Below are positions 1-6,329 of a stretch of 6,329 bases of DNA, in pieces; position 1 is the stretch's first letter; the number at the start of each line of letters is the position of its first letter. Where the stretch lies: contig PMKA01000449.1 of assembly GCA_003157575.1 (NCBI GenBank), positions 510-6,838 of the forward strand, read 5' to 3'. Under the pieces are notes generated by a model, which ran no database searches, was not told the origin of the DNA, and was given only the letters and a program-made list of their open reading frames with translations. Made by a program: the position numbers and the translations under genes. This DNA is from Opitutia bacterium. GTDB lineage: Bacteria > Verrucomicrobiota > Verrucomicrobiia > Opitutales > Opitutaceae.

Positions 1-528
1 CAGCTCGACGCCGTCGAAGCCGGCTTCCAGCGCGTTGGCCGCGCCGCGTCGATAGGCTTCGACGATGCCGGGGATTTCGTCGCGTTCGAGCGCTCGTGGC
101 GTGACGTAGGGCTTCAACGGACGCACGAGGCTCACGTGGCCCTCGGGGGCGATCGCGCTGGGGGCGACCGGCAGTTTGCCGTCGAGAAAGACCGGATCCG
201 AGATGCGACCGACATGCCAGAGTTGCAGGAAGATCCGACCGCCGGCGTCGTGCACGGCGCGGGTGACGAGTTGCCAGCCGGCGACCTGCTCTCGCGACCA
301 GATGCCCGGCGTATCGGCATAACCGACGCCCATCGGGTCGACGGAGGTGGCTTCGGAGATGATGAGTCCGGCGGAGGCGCGCTGGGCGTAGTACTCCGCC
401 ATGAGGGCGTTGGGCACGCGCGTCGCGCCGGCGCGGGCGCGGGTGAGCGGCGCCATGATCACGCGGTTGGGCAGGACAAGGTCGCCGAGCGGGAGCGGAT
501 CGGACAGGGAGGGAGCATTGGTAGTCAT
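1..528 (-). CDS. Old Yellow Enzyme family alkene/NADH:flavin oxidoreductase (NemA/XenB-like), N-terminal part
   Basis: The frame is open from an ATG at 526-528 to the left edge, giving 176 residues of a protein that is usually about 350-370 long. It is the N-terminal half of the FMN-binding TIM barrel of the Old Yellow Enzyme family. Visible family motifs are LPNRVIMAPLTRARAG (residues 19-34, with the conserved PLTR threonine near the flavin), MAEYYAQRASAGLIISEAT (43-61), GYADTPGIW (69-77), FLQLWHVGRISDP (100-112, with the Gln and His near FMN), PVAPSAIAPEGH (120-131) and AGFDGVEL (169-176), which normally runs into the HGANGYL substrate-binding motif just outside the window. The family uses NAD(P)H via FMN to reduce activated alkenes, quinones, N-ethylmaleimide or nitro compounds in the cytoplasm; the substrate cannot be read here. 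It lies 84 bases downstream of the outer-membrane factor stop, in the same direction. No Shine-Dalgarno sequence or clear promoter is visible in that gap. The start is chosen because MTTNAPSLSDPLPLGDLVLPNR matches the usual short lead to the first strand. Confidence 0.95.
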   Translation of the reverse strand, partial: MTTNAPSLSDPLPLGDLVLPNRVIMAPLTRARAGATRVPNALMAEYYAQRASAGLIISEATSVDPMGVGYADTPGIWSREQVAGWQLVTRAVHDAGGRIFLQLWHVGRISDPVFLDGKLPVAPSAIAPEGHVSLVRPLKPYVTPRALERDEIPGIVEAYRRGAANALEAGFDGVEL

Positions 529-612
529 TGGTTGGTGGAGAAGGATGTTCAACGGCCGAGGGTGCGTGTTTTCATTGTCGCAGGCAGATGGTTGTTGGAA
601 TGGAAGGGCGTG

Positions 613-2073
613 TCATCTGGCAGCAATCAGGGAATCGATGCTCAACGGGCGGACCCAGCCTCCGCCGAGCGCCTTGATCAGCGCCACGCTGGTGAGCAGG
701 CGTTGAGCGGTGAGCTGGGCGGTGGCGCGCTCGGCGGACAGGACGGTGCGCTGGGCGTCTATGACCTCCAAATAGTTCACGAAGCCGGCCTCGAACCGGG
801 TCTGCGCCAGTTGTCCGGCGCGCCGGGCGGCGACGACGGTACGCTCCTGTGCGGCGGCCTGGGTGGCGAGGAGTTGTGTGGCAGTGAGCGCATCCTGCAC
901 CTCACCTAATGCCACAAGCACGCGTTGGCGAAAAAGTGCGACACTTTCCTCGTAGGCGGCGCGGCTGCGCTGGAGGTTGGCGCGGTTGCGCCCGCCCTGG
1001 AAGATCGGGAGGTACACGCCCGGTCCTACCGACCAAATGCGCGAATCGGCCTGGAACAGCCGGTCGATGTCGCCGCTGGCGTAACCGGCCGAGCCCGTCA
1101 ACGTGATCGACGGGAAGAAGGCCGCCTTGGCGACGCCGATGCGGGCGTTGGCGGCCGCCAGAGCGGCTTCGGCGGCGGCGACATCGGGGCGACGCTCAAG
1201 CAGGTCGCCCGGCAAGCCGGCAGGGACGGTCGGCGGCTGGCTGGCGAGTGCCGTCGTCGCCGGAGGCAGTTGAAACTCCGGTGCGGCGGAGCCAAGCAGG
1301 ACGGCGAGGGCGTTCTGACCGCCGGCCCGGCGGCGGGCGAGGTCAGCGGCCTCCACCTCGGTGGCGGCGAGCTCGGCCTCGGCGCGGGCCACGTCGAAAT
1401 CGGTCGCGGCGCCTGCGGCCCGGCGCGCCGTCACCAGTTTGAGCGCCCGGCTCCGCAGGTCGACGCCGTCGGCCACGAGGACGGTTTCGCGATCAAGCGT
1501 GCGGAGGCCAAAGTAGCTGGAGGCAACCTCGGCGGTGAGCGCCAACCGCACGTTCTCGAAATCGGCGGCGCTGGAGACGGCCTCGGCGCGGGCACCTTCG
1601 CTCTGCCGCCGCACGCGCCCGAAGAGATCGAGTTCCCAGGAGGCGCCCAGCGGCGTGCCATAAGTGGTGGCGAGAGGCGCGGGGGCCACGTTGTCCACCG
1701 TGGTCGAAGTCTGTTCGCGGAGGAGCGACGCCCCGGCGGCGAGTTGCGGCCAGTAGGCGCTGCGGGCGAGGCCGGCGGCGGCGCGGGCCTGCTCGACGCG
1801 GGCGGCGGCGGCATGGAGGTCCTCGTTCGCGGCAAGGGCGCGGGTTTCCAGATCGTCGAGCGCAGTGTCGCCAAAGATCTCCCACCATGCACCGCGGGCG
1901 ATTCGGTCGGCGGGCGTGGCGATCTTCCACGCACCGGCATCGGCGGTCGTGTCGCGGAAGGCGGCGGGTGCGGCGGTGTCGGGTCGGTGGTAGTCGGGTC
2001 CGACCGTGAGCGGAACCGCGAAAACGGTGACGGCCGGGAGGCCGGCGAGCAGAAGCGGAAGGAACAGTTTCAT
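613..2073 (-). CDS. Outer-membrane factor of an RND efflux system (OprN/NodT family, TolC-like)
   Basis: This 486-residue protein is the outer-membrane and periplasmic tunnel of the tripartite pump, docking onto the adaptor and RND protein encoded upstream. Length is normal for the family. Family motifs in order are VGPDYHRP (24-31), WELDLFGRVRR (146-156), GLPGDLLERRPDVAAAE (286-302), AAFFPSITLTGSAGY (317-331), VGPGVYLPIFQGGRNRANL (349-367), FEAGFVNYLEVIDAQRT (427-443) and ALGGGW (468-473). These mark the two repeated OEP domains, with long Ala-rich helices forming the barrel of the tunnel. The frame stays open upstream to an ATG at 2178, but that extension is Pro/Arg-rich and overlaps the preceding gene. 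The ATG at 2071-2073 begins a good signal peptide (MKLFLPLLLAGLPAVTVFA), so I chose it. Oddity: relatives usually have a lipobox Cys just before VGPDY; here the stretch reads FAVPLTVGPDY and I see no Cys in the whole protein, so signal peptidase I cleavage near A19 is inferred. It starts 43 bases after the MFS stop. Confidence 0.95.
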   Translation of the reverse strand: MKLFLPLLLAGLPAVTVFAVPLTVGPDYHRPDTAAPAAFRDTTADAGAWKIATPADRIARGAWWEIFGDTALDDLETRALAANEDLHAAAARVEQARAAAGLARSAYWPQLAAGASLLREQTSTTVDNVAPAPLATTYGTPLGASWELDLFGRVRRQSEGARAEAVSSAADFENVRLALTAEVASSYFGLRTLDRETVLVADGVDLRSRALKLVTARRAAGAATDFDVARAEAELAATEVEAADLARRRAGGQNALAVLLGSAAPEFQLPPATTALASQPPTVPAGLPGDLLERRPDVAAAEAALAAANARIGVAKAAFFPSITLTGSAGYASGDIDRLFQADSRIWSVGPGVYLPIFQGGRNRANLQRSRAAYEESVALFRQRVLVALGEVQDALTATQLLATQAAAQERTVVAARRAGQLAQTRFEAGFVNYLEVIDAQRTVLSAERATAQLTAQRLLTSVALIKALGGGWVRPLSIDSLIAAR

Positions 2074-2116
2074 GCGAAGGGAGGACGCGGGGAGTCGGAG
2101 GAGGGTTGGCCGAGGA

Positions 2117-2563
2117 TCAGGCGGCAGAGAGCTCTGGAGCGGCAAGCGCCTGGGGCTGGGGCCGGCGGGCGAGAGCATGGACGGCGAAAGCGACGACGTT
2201 CAGCCCGAGGGTGACGGCGCACACGGCCGACCAGCGGTCGTACGACCAGGCGTAGGCTCCGGCGCACGAGCCGACCGCCCCGCCGATGAAGCGGGCGACC
2301 ATGTACAGCGTGTTCAGCCGGCTGCGCGCTTCGGGCAGCAGCGCCAGGACGATCCCCTGTTCGGAGACCTGCACGGTCTGCACGCCTACGTCCATGATTA
2401 GCACGCCGAGCACGAGCATGGGAATCGTGACCCACACCCACATGAGCCCGAACGCTGCGAGACTGTTCGCCACGCACACGCCGCCAGCGATGGACATGAG
2501 CCAGAGCGTGCCACGGGAAAGGGCCGCCGGGCCGGCGGAGGGAGGATGAATCGAGGCTTCCAT
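2117..2563 (-). CDS. MFS transporter with large in-frame internal deletion (remnant)
   Basis: The ORF encodes 148 residues from the ATG at 2561-2563. Residues 15-33 (LSRGTLWLMSIAGGVCVAN) match the first helix of MFS transporters of the YgaY/PyeM-like type, where VAN is normally followed by a YYNQPLL-like motif. Here it runs directly into the C-terminal part of the same family: MDVGVQTVQVSEQ (57-69), LPEARSRLNTLYMV (76-89), FIGGAVGSCAGAYAW (92-106) and a last hydrophobic stretch near 111-131. Complete relatives have about 390-410 residues, so around 240, including most helices and motif A, are missing. The join is between codons at 2465-2467 and 2462-2464, without stop or frameshift. About 85% of its codons end in G or C by hand count, against about 92% in a sample of the RND gene. 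It follows the RND stop by 31 bases. In-frame upstream ATGs at 2605 and 2665 would overlap the RND gene, but the 2563 start gives the usual N-terminal length. A transport function is doubtful; it could be a decaying pseudogene or a small membrane protein. Confidence 0.8.
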   Translation of the reverse strand: MEASIHPPSAGPAALSRGTLWLMSIAGGVCVANSLAAFGLMWVWVTIPMLVLGVLIMDVGVQTVQVSEQGIVLALLPEARSRLNTLYMVARFIGGAVGSCAGAYAWSYDRWSAVCAVTLGLNVVAFAVHALARRPQPQALAAPELSAA

Positions 2564-2594
2564 GACGGGAGCGGCGGGAGGTGCGGCTGCAGAT

Positions 2595-5500
2595 TCAGGC
2601 GGCATCGGGCGCGGGCGCGGCGACCGGGAGTACGAGCGCGGGCTGGCGGACGCCGAGTTTCGCAAGCACGACGTAGAAGACCGGCGTGAGGAAGAGGCCG
2701 AAGAGCGTGACGCCGATCATGCCGGCGAACACGGCCACGCCCATCGCGCGGCGCATCTCAGCGCCGGCGCCGGTGCTGATGGCGAGCGGAAAGACGCCGG
2801 CGATGAAGGCGATCGACGTCATCAGGATCGGGCGCAGGCGGAGACGGGCGCCCTCCAGCGCGGCGTCGACGATGGTCGCGCCTTCCTGGCGACGGCGCAC
2901 GGCAAACTCGACGATCAGGATCGCGTTCTTGGCGGCGAGGCCGATGAGCACGATCAGGCCGATCTGCGTGAAGACGTTGTTCTCCCCCCGGGTAAACCAA
3001 AGCCCGACGAGCGCGGACAAGAGCGCCATCGGCACGATGAGGATCACGGCGAACGGGAGGCGGAAGCTCTCGTACTGCGCGGCGAGAACGAGGAAGACGA
3101 GGAATACGCTCAGCGGGAAGACGTAGACGCCGGTGTTGCCGGCGAGGATCTTCTGGAACGTGAGCTCGGTCCAATCGAGCGCCATGCCCTGCGGCAGACT
3201 GGCGGCGGCGACTTTCTCCATGATCGCCTCGGCGGCGCCGGAGCTGTAGCCGGGCGCGGCGGCGCCGTTGATCTCGGCGGCGGGATAACCGTTGTAGCGG
3301 TTTACAACGCTGGGGCCATAGGTCTCGCGCACCTTCGCGAGCGAGCCGAGGGGCACGAGCTGACCGGCGGCGTTGCGGGTCTTGAGCCGGAGGATGTCGT
3401 CCGGGTGGCCGCGGAATTCGGCGTCGGCCTGCGCGACGACCTGGTAGGTGCGGCCGAAGCGGTTGAAGTCGTTCACGTAGAGCGAGCCGAGGTTGATCTG
3501 CATCGTCTCGAAAACGTTGGCGAGCGGCACGCCCTGGGCCTTGGCCTTCGGGCGATCCACATCGACGGCGAGCTGCGGCGTGTTGACGGTGAAACTGGAA
3601 AACAATCCCGTGAGGCCGGGCGTCTGCCGCGCCTGGGCGATGAGCCCCTGCGTGGCGTCGAAGAGCGCGTCAAGGCCGCGGTCCTGGCGGTCCTCGATGT
3701 AGAGCTTGAAGCCGCCGATGGTGCCGACGCCGCGCACGGGCGGCGGCGGGAAGATGGCAATGTAGGCGTCCTGGATCTCGGCGAACTCGCTCTGGAGCTG
3801 CTGGGCGATGGCCGGGCCGGAGAGCTCGGCGGCCTTGCGCTCGGCGAAGGGCTTGAGGGCGACGAAGACGATGCCGCTGTTGGACGAGTTGGTGAAGCCG
3901 TTGATCGAGAGGCCGGGGAACGCGATGGTGTGGGCGACGCCGGGATGGGCGAGCGCGAGCTCGGCCATGCGGTGGACGACGGCGTCGGTGCGGTCGAGCG
4001 AGGCGGCGGCGGGAAGCTGCGTGAAGGCGATGAGGTATTGTTTGTCCTGGGTCGGCACGAAGCCGGACGGCGTGCGCTGGAACAGCAGCGCGGTGAGGCC
4101 GAGCAGCCCAGCGTAGACGACGAGCGCGATGGTCGAGACGCGCAGCACGCGGGCGACGCCGGCGGAGTATTTGTGCGAGGCCCACTCGAAGAAGCGGTTG
4201 AACGGACGGAAGAACCAGCCGAAGGCGCGGTCCATGGCGCGCGTCAGGCCGTCCTTGGGCGCGCGGGGGTCGCGGAGCAGGAGCGCGCTGAGCGCGGGCG
4301 AGAGCGTGAGCGAGTTGAACGCCGAGATCACCGTGGAGATCGCGATGGTGAGCGCGAACTGCTTGTAGAACTGGCCGGTGAGCCCGCTGATGAAGGCCGT
4401 GGGAATGAACACCGCGGAGAGCACGAGCGCGGTGGCGATGACCGGTCCGCTGACCTCGCGCATCGCGCGCTTCGTGGCCTCCACCGGCGCGTGGCCAAGG
4501 TGGATGTTCCGCTCGACGTTCTCGACGACGACAATGGCGTCGTCCACGACGATGCCGATTGCGAGCACGAGGCCGAAGAGCGAGAGCGCGTTGATGGAGA
4601 AGCCGAGCGCATGCATCACGGCGAAGGTGCCGACGAGGGAAACGGGCACGGCGGCCAGCGGGATGAGCGAGGCGCGCCACGTCTGGAGAAACAGGATGAC
4701 GACGAGCACCACGAGCAGGATGGCCTCGAAGAGCGTGTGCACGACGGCCTCGATGGAGCTGCGCACGAAGATCGTGGTGTCGTAGGCGATCTCGTAGCGC
4801 AGGCCCTCGGGGAAACCGGCGGCGAGCTCCTTCATGGTGGCGCGCACGGCGTCGGCGGTGGCGATGGCGTTGGAGCCGGGCAACTGGGCGACGGGCAGGG
4901 CGACGGCGGACTTGTTGTCGAGGCGCGAGCGCAAGGCGTATTCGGAGGCGCCGAGCTCGAGCCGGGCGACGTCGCGCAGTTGGACGCGTTCGCCGGCCTG
5001 GCCGGTCTTCACGATGATGGCGCCGAACTCGTCCTCGGAGGCGAGGCGGCCCTGGGTGTTGATGAGCAGCTCGGTGTCCACAGGTCCCGCGCTCGGCTGC
5101 TGGCCGACGGAGCCGGCGGCGACCTGCACGTTCTGCTCGCGGATCGCGGCGACGACATCGGATGCGGTGAGGCCCTTGGCGGCGACCTTGTTGGGATCGA
5201 GCCACACGCGCATGGCGTAGTCGCCCGAGCCGAAGACGCGCACCTCGCCGACGCCGGGGAGACGGGCGAGGACGTCGCGGACCTGCAGCGTCGCGTAGTT
5301 GCGGATATAGATGTCGTCGTAGCGGCCGTCGGGCGAGTAGAGGTGCACGACCATGAGGAGGTCGGGCGAGGTCTTGGTGGTGGTGACGCCGAGGCGACGG
5401 ACCTCCTCGGGCAGCTTCGGCAGCGCCTGGGAGACGCGGTTCTGCACCTGCATCTGGGCGTTGTCCAGATTGGTGCCGATGCGGAAGGTGACGGTGAGGG

Positions 5501-5771
5501 TCATCACGCCGTCGCTGGTGGCCTGCGAGGCGAGGTAGAGCGAATCCTCGACGCCGTTGATGGCCTGCTCAAGCGGCGCAGCGACGGTCTCGGAGATGGT
5601 CTTGGGATTGGCGCCGGGGTAGACGGCGCGCACCACGACGGTCGGCGGCGCGACCTCGGGATACTCGCTGATCGGCAGGCGCCACATGGCGATGAAGCCG
5701 ACGAGAAAGATCACGGTCGACAGCACGCCGGCGAAGATCGGGCGTTTGATGAAGAAATCGGAGATGTTCAT
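2595..5771 (-). CDS. RND efflux permease, HAE1 family, MexF-like
   Basis: This complete 1058-residue inner-membrane proton antiporter of the AcrB/MexF type normally works as a trimer, taking substrates from periplasm or membrane and passing them through adaptor and outer-membrane factor. The N-terminus MNISDFFIKRPIFAGVLS is the classic RND start with the first helix. Porter-domain motifs follow: RLPISEYPEVAPPTVVV (31-47), YPGANPKTISETVAAPLEQ (51-69), NLDNAQMQVQNRV (101-113) and VWLDPNKVAAKGLTASDVV (189-207). Helix 4 carries the proton-relay pair D410-D411 in GIVVDDAIVVVENVERN, and the conserved Lys is K948 in GLAAKNAILIVEF. An Arg and Thr matching the AcrB helix-11 relay are near R978 and T985 in RLRPILMTS. 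GFVPTQDKQYL (570-580) and FPPPPVRGVGTIGGFKLYIE (674-693) are typical of the second porter half. Helices 2-6 lie at about 345-500 and helices 8-12 at about 880-1040. Nothing essential seems missing. Similarity is closest, from memory, to MexF, whose substrates include chloramphenicol, fluoroquinolones and quinolone signals; substrate here is not deducible. No Shine-Dalgarno sequence precedes the ATG. Confidence 0.97.
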   Translation of the reverse strand: MNISDFFIKRPIFAGVLSTVIFLVGFIAMWRLPISEYPEVAPPTVVVRAVYPGANPKTISETVAAPLEQAINGVEDSLYLASQATSDGVMTLTVTFRIGTNLDNAQMQVQNRVSQALPKLPEEVRRLGVTTTKTSPDLLMVVHLYSPDGRYDDIYIRNYATLQVRDVLARLPGVGEVRVFGSGDYAMRVWLDPNKVAAKGLTASDVVAAIREQNVQVAAGSVGQQPSAGPVDTELLINTQGRLASEDEFGAIIVKTGQAGERVQLRDVARLELGASEYALRSRLDNKSAVALPVAQLPGSNAIATADAVRATMKELAAGFPEGLRYEIAYDTTIFVRSSIEAVVHTLFEAILLVVLVVILFLQTWRASLIPLAAVPVSLVGTFAVMHALGFSINALSLFGLVLAIGIVVDDAIVVVENVERNIHLGHAPVEATKRAMREVSGPVIATALVLSAVFIPTAFISGLTGQFYKQFALTIAISTVISAFNSLTLSPALSALLLRDPRAPKDGLTRAMDRAFGWFFRPFNRFFEWASHKYSAGVARVLRVSTIALVVYAGLLGLTALLFQRTPSGFVPTQDKQYLIAFTQLPAAASLDRTDAVVHRMAELALAHPGVAHTIAFPGLSINGFTNSSNSGIVFVALKPFAERKAAELSGPAIAQQLQSEFAEIQDAYIAIFPPPPVRGVGTIGGFKLYIEDRQDRGLDALFDATQGLIAQARQTPGLTGLFSSFTVNTPQLAVDVDRPKAKAQGVPLANVFETMQINLGSLYVNDFNRFGRTYQVVAQADAEFRGHPDDILRLKTRNAAGQLVPLGSLAKVRETYGPSVVNRYNGYPAAEINGAAAPGYSSGAAEAIMEKVAAASLPQGMALDWTELTFQKILAGNTGVYVFPLSVFLVFLVLAAQYESFRLPFAVILIVPMALLSALVGLWFTRGENNVFTQIGLIVLIGLAAKNAILIVEFAVRRRQEGATIVDAALEGARLRLRPILMTSIAFIAGVFPLAISTGAGAEMRRAMGVAVFAGMIGVTLFGLFLTPVFYVVLAKLGVRQPALVLPVAAPAPDAA

Positions 5772-5815
5772 GGCGAACGGAAGGTGGCGGGCAAAGCGGT
5801 GGCTGGAGCGGGCGC

Positions 5816-5851
5816 GGTCGGGCGGCCGTTTCGGGGCGGAAGGTCGGGCGG
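5816..5851. repeat. Two direct 10-bp repeats in the adaptor-RND intergenic gap
   Basis: GGTCGGGCGG occurs exactly at 5816-5825 and again at 5842-5851, 26 bases apart start to start, within the 90-base gap between the adaptor stop and the RND start. The gap is otherwise G-rich on the plus strand and has no clear hairpin or promoter. In such GC-rich spacer DNA a repeat of this length may be chance; no function is claimed. Confidence 0.35.
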
Positions 5852-5861
5852 AAGCGTGCGG

Positions 5862-6329
5862 TTAGCGCAGCGCGGCGACTGTGCGGCCTGTGGCGAAGGC
5901 GGGACCGGCGGCGGCGAGCTGCTGCTCCGGATCGACGGTCATGCCGGGACGGACACGCTGGAGTCCGTTGACAATGATGGAGTCGCCGGCCTGCACGCCC
6001 TCGCGGACGACGCGCATCCCGCCGAGGGTGGCGCCGAGCTTTACGGTGCGGTAGGCGACGGTGTTGTTGCGGTCGACGGCGAGGACGAACTTCTGGCTCT
6101 GGTCGGTGCCGATGGCCCGTTCGCTCACGAGCAACGCGGGTTGCGGCGCACTGATGGGAATGCGCACACGGGCGAAGAGGCCGGGAAGGAGCGATTGGTC
6201 GGCGTTGGAGAAGACCATGCGCAACACGAGCGAACCGGTGGCGGGATTGACGCGGTTGTCGGCGGACTCGATGTAGCCCTGGCGGGGGAAGTCGGATTCG
6301 TCGGCGAGCTGGAGGTCGACCGGAATGCG
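5862..6329 (-). CDS. RND periplasmic adaptor (membrane fusion protein, MexE/AcrA-like), C-terminal part
   Basis: The frame is open from the right window edge to a TAA at 5862-5864, giving the last 155 residues of a protein normally about 380-420 long. The start, signal peptide, hairpin and most of the lipoyl domain lie outside. The visible part begins RIPVDLQLADESDFPRQG, the end of the lipoyl/beta-barrel region. It then has the barrel motif DNRVNPATGSLVLRMVF (25-41) with LLPGLFARVRIPI (48-60), and the membrane-proximal domain with LVSERAIGTDQSQKFVLAV (68-86), VAYRTVKLGATLGGMRVV (91-108) and IIVNGLQRVRPGMTVDPE (117-134). VSERAIGTDQ and NGLQRVRPGM are typical of MexE-type adaptors. The protein bridges the RND pump and the outer-membrane factor in the periplasm. 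An internal ATG at 6225-6227 falls within the barrel motif and is not a start. The RND gene follows after 90 bases in the same direction, the usual adaptor-pump order. Confidence 0.95.
   Translation of the reverse strand, partial: RIPVDLQLADESDFPRQGYIESADNRVNPATGSLVLRMVFSNADQSLLPGLFARVRIPISAPQPALLVSERAIGTDQSQKFVLAVDRNNTVAYRTVKLGATLGGMRVVREGVQAGDSIIVNGLQRVRPGMTVDPEQQLAAAGPAFATGRTVAALR

Noticed and set aside
529..612. Possible promoter for the OYE gene in the gap after the outer-membrane factor gene
   Set aside because: A TTGAAC stretch lies about 20 bases before the ATG on the minus strand, too close to serve as a -35 box with a -10 element before the start; no paired elements with proper spacing were found.
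585..619. Inverted repeat CAGATG/CATCTG near the outer-membrane factor stop as a possible terminator
   Set aside because: The stem is only 6 bp with a 23-base loop, no T-run follows on either strand, and it partly lies in the coding sequence. Chance is more likely.
136..909. A 257-codon plus-strand ORF opposite the OYE gene and the end of the outer-membrane factor gene
   Set aside because: It runs antisense across two recognisable genes and the gap between them, has low-complexity composition and no family motif.
925..2214. A 429-codon plus-strand ORF opposite the outer-membrane factor gene
   Set aside because: Its product is Gly/Arg-rich with no recognisable domain, and the opposite strand encodes a clear OEP-family protein over nearly all of it. 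Long antisense frames are expected in such high-GC DNA.
3670..5205. A 511-codon minus-strand ORF within the RND gene in another frame
   Set aside because: The product is almost entirely Arg, Ala, Pro and His, the signature of a shifted frame in a high-GC gene; the overlapping RND protein is intact and motif-rich.

Overview
The window is a high-GC, densely coded stretch from a Gram-negative bacterium. It needs an outer membrane, because it encodes the inner-membrane pump, the periplasmic adaptor and the outer-membrane channel of a tripartite efflux system. The lineage cannot be fixed from the sequence alone. Very high G+C at third codon positions and start codons preceded by pyrimidine-rich stretches instead of Shine-Dalgarno sequences would fit, for example, Verrucomicrobiota (Opitutaceae-like), but this is a weak guess and a high-GC proteobacterium is not excluded.

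All five genes read on the minus strand, so transcription runs from the right edge to the left edge. In that order they are: the C-terminal 155 residues of a MexE/AcrA-type membrane fusion protein (5862-6329, cut by the window edge); a complete 1058-residue MexF-type RND proton antiporter (2595-5771); a short ORF encoding an MFS transporter that has lost most of its middle (2117-2563); a complete OprN/NodT-type outer-membrane factor (613-2073); and the N-terminal 176 residues of an Old Yellow Enzyme family flavin reductase (1-528, cut by the left edge). Gaps are 31-90 bases, and no convincing internal promoter or terminator is visible, so one operon is the simplest reading.

The adaptor, RND pump and outer-membrane factor together would form a proton-driven channel from inner membrane to exterior. 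The OYE-type reductase would chemically reduce electrophilic alkenes, quinones or nitro compounds, so export and detoxification appear to be encoded together. From memory, Pseudomonas aeruginosa has related parts in two MexT-linked loci, mexEF-oprN and pyeR-pyeM-xenB (MFS plus OYE). Here the same classes of parts sit in one cluster.

The most unusual element is the MFS gene. Its first transmembrane helix, ending in the family's VAN motif, is joined in frame to the last helices of the same family, with roughly 240 residues missing between them and no stop codon or frameshift. Other oddities are the absence of a lipobox cysteine in the outer-membrane factor and the pyrimidine-rich leaders before all four visible starts. 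I do not see a convincing wholly new system: the window is a recognisable efflux/detoxification operon with one internally deleted member. There is no gene-free stretch over 300 bases, and I found no RNA gene, CRISPR array, insertion sequence or attachment site.
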